Assembly: GCF_000024345.1 (NCBI RefSeq) | Contig: NC_013729.1 | Span: 6,386,001 to 6,450,000, forward strand | Length of the DNA: 64,000 bases | Direction: 5' to 3' | DNA from: Kribbella flavida DSM 17836 | GTDB taxonomy: Bacteria; Actinomycetota; Actinomycetes; Propionibacteriales; Kribbellaceae | Part shown: piece by piece, positions 1 to 9,023 of the stretch | Numbering within the stretch: position 1 is the stretch's first letter | Layout of the letters: every line of letters begins with the position of its first letter | Notes under the pieces: generated by a model | Told to the model about the DNA's origin: nothing | The model's input: the letters and a program-made list of their open reading frames with translations, nothing else | The model's database searches: none | Made by a program: the position numbers and the translations under genes

Positions 1-536
1 GTCGGGCCCTTGTCGGCGCGCTGCACGGCGTGGAAGCCTCGCCCGGCCGACTCCGACCTGGCGTCGACGAGCACGGCGTACACCCCCTCCACCCCGACCC
101 GGTCGTACAGCTGGTCCGCGATCTCCTCGCCCTCCCAGGCCAGCCGGGTGCGGGAGCTGACCGCCGACGCCGTGTTGATCGCCGACGCCGGGATCACCGC
201 GATCCGCAGCGGCGCGGCCGCCGACTTGGCCGCTGCGTCGAGCCGGGCCCGGTCGGACGCGGTCAGCCTGTCCACCGCCGGGTCGATCCAGACCCCGGGC
301 TCGCCGAGTCCCGCGGCCACGGTGTCCAGGTACGCGCCGGCGCGGGCAGCTGCACGCTTGCGGTCGCCCTCGGAGTCCGGCGGGGTGTAGCGGAAGGTCG
401 GTCTGGGCTTCGTCGGGGTCGGCCGGGTGACGCTGGGCTCGGACGGCGCCGGTGTCGGCGTCGCAGCCTGCGCCACCGAGACCGGAAGCGCGGACAGGAC
501 AAGTACGGCGAGCAGGTGCGGGATCGGGCGGGTCAT
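1..536 (-). CDS. secreted protein, TPM-like fold, paralogue of its upstream neighbour (partial)
   Basis: The gene starts at ATG 536 and runs off the left window edge, so the C-terminus is missing. Its start overlaps the stop of the upstream gene as ATGA, so the two are translationally coupled. The product begins with a signal peptide of about 24 residues ending at AQA, then a Pro/Thr-rich linker, then a globular region with the motifs WIDPAVDRL, LRIAVIPAS and VYAVLVD. The next gene has matching motifs (YVDPSQRAL, IRIAVVPAA, IYLVVFG), so the pair arose by duplication. The pattern resembles TPM/DUF6676-type extracytoplasmic domains, but that family call is only a guess. No catalytic residues are visible. 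Confidence 0.75.
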   Translation of the reverse strand, partial: MTRPIPHLLAVLVLSALPVSVAQAATPTPAPSEPSVTRPTPTKPRPTFRYTPPDSEGDRKRAAARAGAYLDTVAAGLGEPGVWIDPAVDRLTASDRARLDAAAKSAAAPLRIAVIPASAINTASAVSSRTRLAWEGEEIADQLYDRVGVEGVYAVLVDARSESAGRGFHAVQRADKGP

Positions 537-1552
537 CGGGCTCCTCCCGAGAGGCGGGCTCGGCAGGCGGCGCAGACCGGGATCTCGCGGGCCTTGCCAC
601 CCGGGGGCGTGAACATCCAGTCCGTCACGGAGGTCCCGTGGGCGGGGTCGAAGAAGCAGAGTGCGCGGCGGGCCGGCTTCGGCGTACCGGCGACCAACGC
701 CTGGGCACAGGCGAGCCGCCAGCGGCCGTACTCGACGGTGGACCGGACCTCGCGCAGCTGCTCGTCAGTGGGCTCGCCGTCGACCACCCGGCCGGCATCG
801 GCGTACGCGTCCATCGCCGCCTGTACATCCGCTGCCGTGTCCACGCCGTCCAGACGCACGTCGGCCGCATCCAGTTCCTCGCCGAACCGGGTGACGTCCT
901 CCCTGGCCAAAGCCTGCCGCTCGGCCAGCGTGTCCGCCTCGTCCGGCAGCACCTGGTACGACGGGCGGTACAGCGCGGGGCCTTCGTCCTCATCCGGCCG
1001 GCGCTTCCACCAGCGCAGGCCGTACCGCAGTCCCAGCCCGAGCGCGGCCAGCGCCACCAGCACGATCAGCACCAGCAACCAGGTCGGGAAGTCCCCGCCC
1101 GGCGAACCCGGCACGTCGAGCTGGTCCAGTACGCCGTCCATCACGCCCACCGGGTCGGACCGGCTGTGCTTGGCCAGCTCGTCGGTCAGGATCCGGGCGA
1201 TCGGGGTGTCCACGCCGACAGCGCTGCCCCAGGTGATCACTCCGCCGAACACGACCAGATAGATGCCGTCCTCGCGCTGGAGGTCCACCACCTTGTCGAC
1301 GTAGGCCCGGGCCGCCTGCTCGCGGGAGCCGGAGCTGGCCAGGGAGGCGGCCGGGACCACCGCGATCCGGATCGCCGGGTCGTGCCCCTCGACCCGGTCG
1401 GCAAGCCGCTGCGCCTCGCTGTCCGGGACCAGCGCGCGCTGCGACGGGTCGACGTACACCGGGCTGCTCTGCCACCCCTGGACGACGGAACTGGGATCGC
1501 CGGCCCCGGTCAGAGACGACGTGAGCAGCAGGAGCCCGGCCAGAAGACGCAT
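533..1552 (-). CDS. membrane-anchored extracellular protein with Cys-containing cytoplasmic tail
   Basis: 339 residues. An N-terminal signal peptide (about 1-18) precedes an extracellular domain of some 130 residues whose core (IRIAVVPAA, then IYLVVFG) matches the downstream gene. One strong membrane segment lies at about 155-178 and is followed by an Arg/Trp-rich stop-transfer stretch. The cytoplasmic tail is mostly helical and ends with an isolated Cys and a CAAC pair (RALCFF, VCAACRARL), possibly a small metal site. The start is the only ATG in the right place, 73 bases from the MFS gene on the same strand. The stop overlaps the start of the downstream paralogue. Function unknown; a two-gene envelope module is likely. 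Confidence 0.75.
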   Translation of the reverse strand: MRLLAGLLLLTSSLTGAGDPSSVVQGWQSSPVYVDPSQRALVPDSEAQRLADRVEGHDPAIRIAVVPAASLASSGSREQAARAYVDKVVDLQREDGIYLVVFGGVITWGSAVGVDTPIARILTDELAKHSRSDPVGVMDGVLDQLDVPGSPGGDFPTWLLVLIVLVALAALGLGLRYGLRWWKRRPDEDEGPALYRPSYQVLPDEADTLAERQALAREDVTRFGEELDAADVRLDGVDTAADVQAAMDAYADAGRVVDGEPTDEQLREVRSTVEYGRWRLACAQALVAGTPKPARRALCFFDPAHGTSVTDWMFTPPGGKAREIPVCAACRARLSGGAR

Positions 1553-1625
1553 GCGCGCTAGCCTGCCGCATCAGCGGTGTCAGGCCGTCGCCAACCCGCT
1601 CGAGGTAGAAGGCCGCGGCAACGGA

Positions 1626-2816
1626 TCAGTCCGCGGTGGCGGCTACGGCCTCCGGCTGCTTCAGGTGCTCTGCCAGCTGCAGCTCGGGATTGCGGCGCAG
1701 TGTGAGCACCAGGCCCAGCACGATCAGGCCGAGCACCGCTGCGATCGGCGGCAGCACCTGGACGCCGAGCAGCTGGATGACCAGTCCTCCGACGATGGCC
1801 GACAGCCCGGCGCCGAGGTAGATCGCCGACGCGTTCAGTGCGAGCAGCAGTCCGCCGCCGGAGCCCAGCTCCAGCAAGAGGTTCTGAATCGGCGGGTTGA
1901 ACGCCCAGGTGAACAGGCTCCAGACGAACAGCGCGATCGCCGCCCCGGCCACCGTCACCGCGGTCAGCGAGAGGGTCCCGACCACCACGGCGAAGCCCAC
2001 CATCGCCACCGTCAGCGTCCGCAGGCTGCCGAAGCGGTCCGTCGCCCGGCCACCCAGCCAGTTGCCCAGCACCGCACCCAGGCCGTAGACCAGCAGCAGG
2101 ACGCCGACCACTCCGCCGGTCAGGTGGGCGGTCTCGTCCAGCAGCGGGACGATGTAGATGTAGACGCTCATCGTGCCCAGCACACCCAGCACAGTCATCA
2201 GCAGGACGGTCTGGACCCGGCGGTCGGCCGCACCGGCGAAGCGCTCCCGCAGACTGACCGCCGGCGGGGCGTCCACCCGCGGCAGCGCCGCCCGCAGGGC
2301 GACGGCGAAGGCCACGGCGACCGCGGCGATCAGCGCGAAGACACCGCGGTACCCGAGGCTGCCGCCGAGCAGACTGCCCGCCGGTACGCCGAGCACCAGC
2401 GCGAAGGTGAGGCCACCGAAGACCACGGCGACGGCTCGGCCGCGCTCGTGCGGCGGCAGGAAGCCCGTCGCGAACAACGTCGCCGCCGGGGTGTACGCCG
2501 CCGCGCCGAGCGCCGCCACCACCCGGCCCGCGATCAGCAGCGGGTAGGTCGTCGCGACCGCGGCGATCAGGTTGCCGGCGGCAGCCAGTAGCAGCGCCGC
2601 GATCAGCAGCGTGCGGCGCTCCCAGCGGCCGGTCAGCGTCGACAGCAGCGGCGCACCCACGGCGTACGAGAGGGCGAAGGCGGTGGCGAGCTGCCCGGCG
2701 GCGGTCAGCGAGACGTGCAGCTCGGAGCTGACCGCGGGCAGCACACCGGACACCACGTACGCGCTGGTCCCGACCGCGAAGGCGCCGCCGGCCAGCAGGT
2801 AGATGCGTGCGCACAT
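1626..2816 (-). CDS. MFS drug/sugar efflux transporter (DHA1, AraJ/Cmx-like)
   Basis: 396 residues with twelve hydrophobic segments and almost no soluble domain. It is a proton-driven exporter of the major facilitator superfamily in the cytoplasmic membrane. The loop GAPLLSTLTGRWERR between helices 2 and 3 is the family's motif A region, and GVPAGSLLGGSLGYRGVF in helix 5 resembles the DHA1 efflux motif. ATG 2816 is preferred over an in-frame TTG at 2819 because GGAGAG sits seven bases upstream. It is divergent from an ArsR regulator with a long dyad between them, which suggests induction by the exported compound or its signal. The substrate cannot be read from sequence; chloramphenicol-type or arabinose-type efflux are the usual relatives. 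Confidence 0.88.
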   Translation of the reverse strand: MCARIYLLAGGAFAVGTSAYVVSGVLPAVSSELHVSLTAAGQLATAFALSYAVGAPLLSTLTGRWERRTLLIAALLLAAAGNLIAAVATTYPLLIAGRVVAALGAAAYTPAATLFATGFLPPHERGRAVAVVFGGLTFALVLGVPAGSLLGGSLGYRGVFALIAAVAVAFAVALRAALPRVDAPPAVSLRERFAGAADRRVQTVLLMTVLGVLGTMSVYIYIVPLLDETAHLTGGVVGVLLLVYGLGAVLGNWLGGRATDRFGSLRTLTVAMVGFAVVVGTLSLTAVTVAGAAIALFVWSLFTWAFNPPIQNLLLELGSGGGLLLALNASAIYLGAGLSAIVGGLVIQLLGVQVLPPIAAVLGLIVLGLVLTLRRNPELQLAEHLKQPEAVAATAD

Positions 2817-2845
2817 CAAGACTCTCCAGAAGGCAGGGCGATTAG

Positions 2846-2878
2846 TTCGACAGTGATCGTACTACGATCGCTGTCGAA
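2846..2878. promoter_or_regulatory. 33-bp dyad operator between MFS and ArsR genes
   Basis: The arms 2846-2861 and 2863-2878 are inverted repeats matching at 15 of 16 positions around C2862. A second, direct copy of the left half (AGTTCGA ... CGTAC) lies at 2878-2896 with 14 of 19 bases equal to 2844-2862 and runs into the ArsR -10 region. This is the expected layout for an ArsR dimer site that represses both the efflux gene and the regulator itself. Confidence 0.75.
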
Positions 2879-2905
2879 GTTCGATCGACGTCGTACCATT
2901 GCGCT

Positions 2906-3220
2906 GTGAGCACCCCCAAGCAGCTGCCGCAGCCGGACCGCGCGGAGATCCGCGTGGACGCCGTGCTGCAGGCCCTCGGCGAGCCGGTCCGGCTGTTGAT
3001 CGTGCGCGCCCTGGCGGACACGCCCGAGGGCATCGCCTGCGGCGAGATCGACCTGCCGGTGACCGCCTCGACCCGTGCTCACCACCTGCGCACCCTGCGC
3101 GAGGCCGGCGTGCTGACCACGCACACCGAAGGCACCCGCCGGATCAGCAGACTCCGCCGCGAAGACCTCGACACGCTGTACCCGGGCCTGCTCAACGGAG
3201 TGCTGGCAGCCGAGCAGTAG
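2906..3220 (+). CDS. ArsR-family transcriptional regulator
   Basis: 104 residues, the usual size for a minimal winged-helix ArsR/SmtB repressor. The core runs ALGEPVRLLIVRAL (helix 1-2), then the recognition region TASTRAHHLRTLREAGVLTT, then a beta wing with EGTRRISRLR. There is no CxC metal site in the recognition helix, so a metal is not the obvious inducer. The start is GTG 2906; TACCAT lies six bases upstream at 2895-2900, so the mRNA is probably leaderless. It is divergent from the MFS exporter and most likely its local repressor, binding the dyad between the genes. Confidence 0.88.
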   Translation: MSTPKQLPQPDRAEIRVDAVLQALGEPVRLLIVRALADTPEGIACGEIDLPVTASTRAHHLRTLREAGVLTTHTEGTRRISRLRREDLDTLYPGLLNGVLAAEQ

Positions 3221-3245
3221 GCAGACATGCTCTAGCTGGCAGACT

Positions 3246-5513
3246 GTGGCGGTGGTGGCGCTGCGCGAGCGATGGAACGAGCTGATCCCCGGCTCCGAGG
3301 CACTGGCCGACGAGCTGATCGCCCGGTACGTCGGACGCAACCGCCGCGCCTACCGCGACCAGTACCTCGACACCGTGCTCACCGCGCTGGACTCACTGCT
3401 CCAGCTGAGCACCGACCCGACCTCCGTCCGGCTGGCAGCCTGGTTCCACCGCGCGGTGCACGAGCCCGGTGGTGACCCGGCCGAGGACGCCGAGGCCTCT
3501 GCCCGGCTGGCCGAGCAGCTCCTGCCCGGCTACGGCGTCGACCCCATCCGGATCGCGGAGGTCGCCCGACTCATCCGCCTCACCGGTGACCTGGCCGCGC
3601 CACCACCCGACGCCTACGCGCCCGCACGCCGCGACGCGAACGGTGACGTCCTGCTGGACGCTGTGAACTCGACCCTGGCCACCGCACCGGCCCGCTACGC
3701 CGCCCACACCGCCGAAGTACGCCGGGACGCGGGCGAGCGGACCACCGCGGCCACCCGCCGGTACGACGAGGTCCGGAACCTGCTCGACGGTCATCTCTTC
3801 CGGACCCAGCTCGCCCGCCAGCGGATGGGCCCGGCCGCCCGGTCCAACCTCGAGGCGGAGCTGTCCGGGCTCGACAGTGAGCTGCCGGCTCCTTGGCGGG
3901 GATGGCAGCAGGCGGCTCTGGCGGCTGGTGCGACCTTCGGCGCGATCGGGGCCGTGGTGGTCGCCATCGCGGCAGCAGGTGCGTCCTGGCAGGTGCCGGT
4001 CGTCGGGCACGAGTCGGGGTGGACACCGCTCGGGCTGGCCATCCTGTCGTTCGTGGCGGCGCCGATACTGTTCCGCAGCGCTCGTAGTGGGAGCCAGCGC
4101 GCCAAACTCGTGTCGGGCACGGTGATCGCCGTCGCCGCGACCGGACTGCTCATCGCCTGGGCACAGGTCCCGGCGACGAACCCTGCTGTCGGTGTCGGCC
4201 TCAGAGTCCCGCTGCTCATCTCCGCTCTGCTCCTCCTCCTGGTGGCCGGCACGGCAGCTCTGGTCGCCTCCGCCCTCCGGACAAGGGCCGCCCGCTTCAC
4301 CCCACCCCGGAACATCGGTCAGCAGCTCGCCTGGCTCGCAGTGCCCGGTGTGATCGCGCTGACCCTGCTGCTGGTCGTGCAGCCGCTGGCCCGGAACTAC
4401 GTGCTCGACTCCAACGAGCGGGTCGAAGGCACGGCGCGACCGGCCGGACCGGCACCACGGTCCGAGCTGGACGGGCGGGTCGCGTGGATCAGCCGCGCCC
4501 TGTCCGTCGCCGGGGCCGAGGAAGCCGTCAGCACGCAGTACGGGATCGCAGTGCCGCGGCAGACCGGGGTGGTGGAGATGCTGGACGCGGGAACCGGCGA
4601 GCTGCGCTGGCGCTACAGCCGCTCCGACTCCGACGAGAAGCCGAACATCGCCGCGACCGCCGACGGGCGCTACGTGGTGGCGGAGTTCGCCGACATCGGC
4701 TATCTGCTGCTCGACGCCGACACCGGGCAGCGCGAAGCCGCCTGGCCCGGCCGGACGCGGGACCACAGCATTCAGCAGGCCGACCCGTTGCTCACGGTCG
4801 AGGAGGTCGGCCGGGGCTCGGACAAGCTGCGCGGCGTGGACCCCGACGGGCACGAACGGTGGTCCTACGAGCCGGGTCGCTGCACCGACATCAGCGCGGT
4901 GGCCACCGCGGACGCCGTGGTCAGCTTCCTGGGTCACAGCTGCGGGGACGAGCCGGACGGCATGGTCGGGCTGGACCTGAAGACCGGCAAGGAGCTGTGG
5001 ACGAAGTCGCCGAGCAACCTGTTCCGGCGCTCGGTGGTGGTCGGCGGACTCGTGGTGGTGGCCGAGCCCAGCGACGAGGGGGATGCGCCGGCCGCGCTGG
5101 TCGCGGTGGAGCCGCGGACCGGGGACATCAAGTGGCGCTGGCCGGTGCCACCGGACTGGTCGTGCCGCACACTGCTCACCCCGGCCGGGCGCCTGGTCGT
5201 CGTGGTGGACTGCCCAGGTCCGGGCACGCGGGAGAACAGCAGGACCGTCGTCACCGCTATCGACTCCACCACCGGCCGTACCGCTTGGCAGACCACGGCG
5301 CCGGTGAGCCCGCGCGCCCGGGTCGCCGTCACCGAGGACGCCCGGGTCGTCTCCCTGTCCCGAGCCGCCGACGGCTGCTGGGCCAACGTCATCAGCCGCA
5401 CCGGCTTCCGCCGCGCCCGGCTCCCCGAAGGCATCTCCTGCAGCCGCGACGTGCGAGCCGTCGGCAACCTGGTCCTCACCTCCGGCAACGCCAACATCAT
5501 CGCCCTCCGCTGA
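3246..5513 (+). CDS. degenerate HD domain - five-helix membrane - beta-propeller protein
   Basis: 755 residues. Residues about 1-210 match the HD-superfamily phosphohydrolase fold of the downstream paralogue, but the metal-binding residues are gone: FHD became FHR, the DQRHL histidine became DQYL, TARH became TGDL, and CDADL became LDAVN. About five membrane helices follow (roughly 225-390). The C-terminal half is an outer-face beta-propeller with PQQ-like blades (repeats of the type DAGTGELRWRY, DLKTGKELWT). The start is GTG 3246; GTG 3252 or 3255 would align better with the paralogue. The odd number of helices puts the HD remnant inside and the propeller outside, as in a sensor. Probably a non-catalytic partner or receptor version. 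Confidence 0.8.
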   Translation: MAVVALRERWNELIPGSEALADELIARYVGRNRRAYRDQYLDTVLTALDSLLQLSTDPTSVRLAAWFHRAVHEPGGDPAEDAEASARLAEQLLPGYGVDPIRIAEVARLIRLTGDLAAPPPDAYAPARRDANGDVLLDAVNSTLATAPARYAAHTAEVRRDAGERTTAATRRYDEVRNLLDGHLFRTQLARQRMGPAARSNLEAELSGLDSELPAPWRGWQQAALAAGATFGAIGAVVVAIAAAGASWQVPVVGHESGWTPLGLAILSFVAAPILFRSARSGSQRAKLVSGTVIAVAATGLLIAWAQVPATNPAVGVGLRVPLLISALLLLLVAGTAALVASALRTRAARFTPPRNIGQQLAWLAVPGVIALTLLLVVQPLARNYVLDSNERVEGTARPAGPAPRSELDGRVAWISRALSVAGAEEAVSTQYGIAVPRQTGVVEMLDAGTGELRWRYSRSDSDEKPNIAATADGRYVVAEFADIGYLLLDADTGQREAAWPGRTRDHSIQQADPLLTVEEVGRGSDKLRGVDPDGHERWSYEPGRCTDISAVATADAVVSFLGHSCGDEPDGMVGLDLKTGKELWTKSPSNLFRRSVVVGGLVVVAEPSDEGDAPAALVAVEPRTGDIKWRWPVPPDWSCRTLLTPAGRLVVVVDCPGPGTRENSRTVVTAIDSTTGRTAWQTTAPVSPRARVAVTEDARVVSLSRAADGCWANVISRTGFRRARLPEGISCSRDVRAVGNLVLTSGNANIIALR

Positions 5514-5543
5514 CCCAGCCGCCCGCCCCGGCCCTGCGCCTTC

Positions 5544-5563
5544 CCCTCACCTGCAAGTGAGGG
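5544..5563. terminator. convergent hairpin terminator
   Basis: CCCTCAC (5544-5550) and GTGAGGG (5557-5563) form a 7-bp stem with a CTGCAA loop, between two convergent genes whose stops lie at 5513 and 5569. There is no long T-run, as is common in high-GC genomes. Confidence 0.65.
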
Positions 5564-5568
5564 CTCTG

Positions 5569-6447
5569 TCAGCGTTCGAGCTGCTCCTCCGCCGAGGCGA
5601 GGAGCTCCACGATGCGGGTGCCGAAGGCGACGTCAACCGGGTGGGACTCCCCGGACGCGGCCGCGGCAACCAGCTCGGTGGCAGCGAGCTGGAAGGCGTC
5701 GACCGCCGACGTCTCCCCTGCCGGCAGCAGCGCCGTACCGGTCTCACCCCAGACGCCGGTCTCGAAGTTGCTGCCCTCCGGCGGCGCGAACAGCGACACA
5801 CTCGCCGTACTCGTCGCGCCCGACTCGTGCGTCACCACCAGATGCACCAGGTCACCCTCACCACCGACCGCCCGCAGCTGCTCGATCGGCCCCAGCATGG
5901 CGCTCAGGTTCGACAGGGCGTGCGGACCGACGTCCCAGAGCGCCCCACGCTGCTCCCGGCGCCACGGCGACTCGTTGAACGGGTTGCCCGGGGCATCGAG
6001 CGACGCGAGCATCCGGCTCCAGCCGCCCTTCCACCCGCCCCGGTCGCGCACCTCGGCGAAGAACGTCCGCAGCTCCGGCTGGAACCGCCCGGTGAAGAAC
6101 ACCACCGACGCGATGCCCTCCGCCGCGGCCTCGGCGGCCAGCGCCCGAGCGTCCTCGACCGCGTCGGCGACCGGCTTGTCCAGCAGGAGATGTTTGCCTA
6201 CAGCGGCCGCTTCGAGGGCCATCGTCGCCTGAACCCGCGGCGGAACCGCAAAAGCCACGGCGTCGACCGCCTCGAGTAACTGCGCGTAGTCGTCGTACCC
6301 GGTGGTCCCGAGCTCGCCGGCCAACGCCGTCGCCTTGTCCCGGTCACGTCCCCAGACGCCGACCAGGTCGATTCCGGGCGCCGCCCGAAGCCCCGGTCCG
6401 TGCGTCGCCCGCGCCCACGGACCAGTGCCGACCAGACCGAACCGCAT
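5569..6447 (-). CDS. Gfo/Idh/MocA-family NAD(P)-dependent oxidoreductase
   Basis: 292 residues. The N-terminal Rossmann domain starts FGLVGTGPWARATH, a GxGxxA-type dinucleotide site, and is followed by the family's conserved LLLDKPVA (the lysine of the EKP motif). The C-terminal half is the substrate-binding alpha/beta domain, with WDVGPHAL where this family carries its catalytic His. Such enzymes oxidise or reduce sugars and cyclitols; the substrate is unknown. Start ATG 6447 is chosen over an upstream in-frame ATG because GGAGGAG lies six bases before it. The gene stands alone, convergent with one HD-propeller gene and divergent from the other. Confidence 0.88.
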   Translation of the reverse strand: MRFGLVGTGPWARATHGPGLRAAPGIDLVGVWGRDRDKATALAGELGTTGYDDYAQLLEAVDAVAFAVPPRVQATMALEAAAVGKHLLLDKPVADAVEDARALAAEAAAEGIASVVFFTGRFQPELRTFFAEVRDRGGWKGGWSRMLASLDAPGNPFNESPWRREQRGALWDVGPHALSNLSAMLGPIEQLRAVGGEGDLVHLVVTHESGATSTASVSLFAPPEGSNFETGVWGETGTALLPAGETSAVDAFQLAATELVAAAASGESHPVDVAFGTRIVELLASAEEQLER

Positions 6448-6606
6448 GCTCTCCTCCGTCCCGCCCCACCGCGCTGACAGGGCTCGCACGGCTCCCGCCC
6501 TCCCGCACCGGTCAGGTGACGAGCCGATATCGCTTTGGCCACGACCCTAGCCGGGAACCCCGGATCGGTCGGTTCGGACCGCGACGGGGTGTCAGACTCG
6601 GTGACC

Positions 6607-8985
6607 ATGGACCTGCGCGACCAGTGGAATCGCCTGCTGCCGCACGCGCAGCCGCTGGGCGACGACCTGCTGGCCCGTTACGCAGAGCAACACCGTCACT
6701 ATCACGACCAGCGGCACCTGACCGAGATGCTGACCACCATCGACGAGCTGGCCGACCTGGCCGACGACGCCGACACGGTCCGGCTGGCCGCCTGGTTCCA
6801 CGACGCGATCTACGACCCGCAGGCCGACCCGGGCGAGAACGAGGAGGTCTCGGCGCAACTGGCCGAGCTGGAGCTAGCGGCGTACGGCGTGGAGGCGGAG
6901 CGGGTCGCCGAGATCGGCCGGCTGATCCGGCTGACCGCCCGGCACGACTGCGCACCGGACGACCCGAACGGCGCCGTGCTGTGCGACGCCGACCTGCGCA
7001 TCCTCAGCCTGGACGCCGACCGGTACGACGAGTACACCGTCGGCATCCGCGAGGAGTACGCGCACATCGCCGACCGCGACTTCGCCCGCGGCCGGATGGC
7101 TTTCCTGCAGCGGCTGGCCGAGACCCCGCTCTACACGACCAGCCGGGCCCGCGAGCGGTGGGAGAAAGCCGCCCACGCGAACCTGGAGCGCGAGCTGTCC
7201 CGCTGGGCCCCGAAGGCGGCCCGGCCGGTCTCCGGACTGATCCCGATGATCTACCTGGGCGCCGCGCTCGGAGCGGTGATCGCTGCGTCGGTCCTGCTCG
7301 GGCGTGGGCTCGGTGCCGCCGCGCAGTGGCCCGCGCGGCCGGACGAGGTCAACGGCTTTCCGGTCTGGACCCCGATCGCCGGTACGGCGGTGGGGGCCGG
7401 CCTGGTCTATGCCTGGTTTCGGCGCGCTCAGCCGCGGCTCATCACGATCCCGGCGATCGCGTTCGCCGGAATCGGGGCGATCTCCGTCGGGCTGTGCTGG
7501 TGGCGCTGGCCCGCGGCTCAGCCCGGTGCCGCGCTGAGCGAACGCTGGCCGTACCTGATGCTCGCCTCGGTGGCGCTACTGCTCGCCGGAGCCCTGCTGG
7601 GACTGGCCCGACGCCTTCGCAGAGCCCCGCCGTACGCTGTATCCCCACCGCGCGCCCTGGGCGTCGGCTTGACCGTGGTCTGCGCTGCCCTGCTCGCCTG
7701 GATCGTGGTGTCGGCCGGTGAGCCGTTCGTGCAGGCCCGGCTGGAGACCGCCAACACCGTGAGCACCACCGCGACCATGCCGCCCGGTGTGATGCCCGTG
7801 CAGCTGGACGGCGAGCTGGCGTGGAGTCGTGAGGTGCCGGCCACCGGTGCGATCGCCGGGACCGTCGGTGGCGTCGCGGAGCTGCGCCCGGACGGCGTGG
7901 TGACGTCCGACGCGACAACCGGCCAGATCCGCTGGCGCTACTCCCGCGCCGACGTCGACGACGCCGCCGCCAGCGGTTCCCGGGGCCTCCTGGTCTCCAG
8001 CGACGGGCGGACGCTCGCCGCACACCTCCCGTACGGCGGCAACCGCGCCCCGAGCGGCATCGAACTGCCCACGTACGCCGTACTCGACGCCGAGAGCGGC
8101 AAGGTGCTCACCGAGGTCCACACCGACGGCACGGCCCTGGCGGTCGACGCCAACCAGCTGCTCGTCGCCGAGGGCAAGCACGTCGTCGCGCACGGCGTGA
8201 GCAGCCCGACTCACTGGCGCAGCAGCCAGCGCTGCGCGGTGACCCAGGGCGTACTGCTCGGCGACCAGGCCGTGGTGGTGGACGCCTGCGGCGGCAACGG
8301 CGCCGAAGTCCGCGGACTGGACCTGAAGAGCGGCGAGCAGCGCTGGGAGGTCGACCTGGGTATCCGGTTCGAGCTCAGCGCCGAGCTGGAGCCGGCCACC
8401 TGGATCGGTGACCTGGTCGCGGTCCCGGAGACGCGTGAGGTCTCCGGCCTGGTGTGGACCGGCGACGCCGGCGGCACCCTGCACCAGTGGTCGGTCGACG
8501 TCGGCGAGGGCCGCATGCTCTGGACCGCCCCCGTCCCCGGTACGCCGCGCCCCCGGCTCGGCACGTCCTCCTGCGACGCCCAGCTCGCCGCGACCCACAC
8601 GTCGATCGTGCTGGTCACCTGCCGGACGAGCACCGAGCCCGGCGAGCCCCAGACGTACGACGTGTCTGCCGTGAGCCCCGCCGACGGCACTCCGCAGTGG
8701 CACCACCTCGTCCAGATCCCGCCGAAGCTGCAGCAGCCCGAGTTCCCACGGGACGGCTTCGGCCTGCTGCCGGACGGCCGCGTGGTCACGCTGATGCCGC
8801 AGGCCACCGGGGTCTGCTCGCCGGTGATGATCGGCACCACCGGCGTCCAGCCCCGGCCGATCGTCACCGGCGCCGACGCCAAGTCCTCGGGCCGGGACCA
8901 GGTCACCTGCAACAAGCCGGCCGTCACCGTCGCGGGCGGCCGCCCGGTGTTCAGCGACGGCACCCGCCTGTTCGCCCTCAACTGA
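6607..8985 (+). CDS. HD phosphohydrolase - five-helix membrane - beta-propeller fusion (intact HD)
   Basis: 792 residues from ATG 6607 (GTG 6601 and ATG 6535 are in-frame alternatives). Residues 1-190 form a COG4339-like HD domain with all metal ligands visible: H33/H37 in YHDQRHL, the HD pair 65-66 in WFHDAIYD, the following GENEE, TARHD and LCDADLRIL. Five membrane helices follow (about 196-385), then an extracytoplasmic propeller of PQQ/WD-like blades (TTGQIRWRYSR, DLKSGEQRWEVD). With five helices the hydrolase is cytoplasmic and the propeller outside. An external ligand could therefore gate a cytoplasmic nucleotide or phosphate hydrolysis; this is inference. The earlier paralogue has the same architecture but a dead HD site. 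Confidence 0.82.
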   Translation: MDLRDQWNRLLPHAQPLGDDLLARYAEQHRHYHDQRHLTEMLTTIDELADLADDADTVRLAAWFHDAIYDPQADPGENEEVSAQLAELELAAYGVEAERVAEIGRLIRLTARHDCAPDDPNGAVLCDADLRILSLDADRYDEYTVGIREEYAHIADRDFARGRMAFLQRLAETPLYTTSRARERWEKAAHANLERELSRWAPKAARPVSGLIPMIYLGAALGAVIAASVLLGRGLGAAAQWPARPDEVNGFPVWTPIAGTAVGAGLVYAWFRRAQPRLITIPAIAFAGIGAISVGLCWWRWPAAQPGAALSERWPYLMLASVALLLAGALLGLARRLRRAPPYAVSPPRALGVGLTVVCAALLAWIVVSAGEPFVQARLETANTVSTTATMPPGVMPVQLDGELAWSREVPATGAIAGTVGGVAELRPDGVVTSDATTGQIRWRYSRADVDDAAASGSRGLLVSSDGRTLAAHLPYGGNRAPSGIELPTYAVLDAESGKVLTEVHTDGTALAVDANQLLVAEGKHVVAHGVSSPTHWRSSQRCAVTQGVLLGDQAVVVDACGGNGAEVRGLDLKSGEQRWEVDLGIRFELSAELEPATWIGDLVAVPETREVSGLVWTGDAGGTLHQWSVDVGEGRMLWTAPVPGTPRPRLGTSSCDAQLAATHTSIVLVTCRTSTEPGEPQTYDVSAVSPADGTPQWHHLVQIPPKLQQPEFPRDGFGLLPDGRVVTLMPQATGVCSPVMIGTTGVQPRPIVTGADAKSSGRDQVTCNKPAVTVAGGRPVFSDGTRLFALN

Positions 8986-9023
8986 CCACCCACCCCGGCG
9001 CCGGCCGCCGGCCGGGAATTCCG

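Noticed and set aside
30..1561. Long plus-strand open frames opposite the first two genes
   Set aside because: They are Arg/Pro-rich shadows of the minus-strand genes caused by high GC; no RBS or domain supports them.
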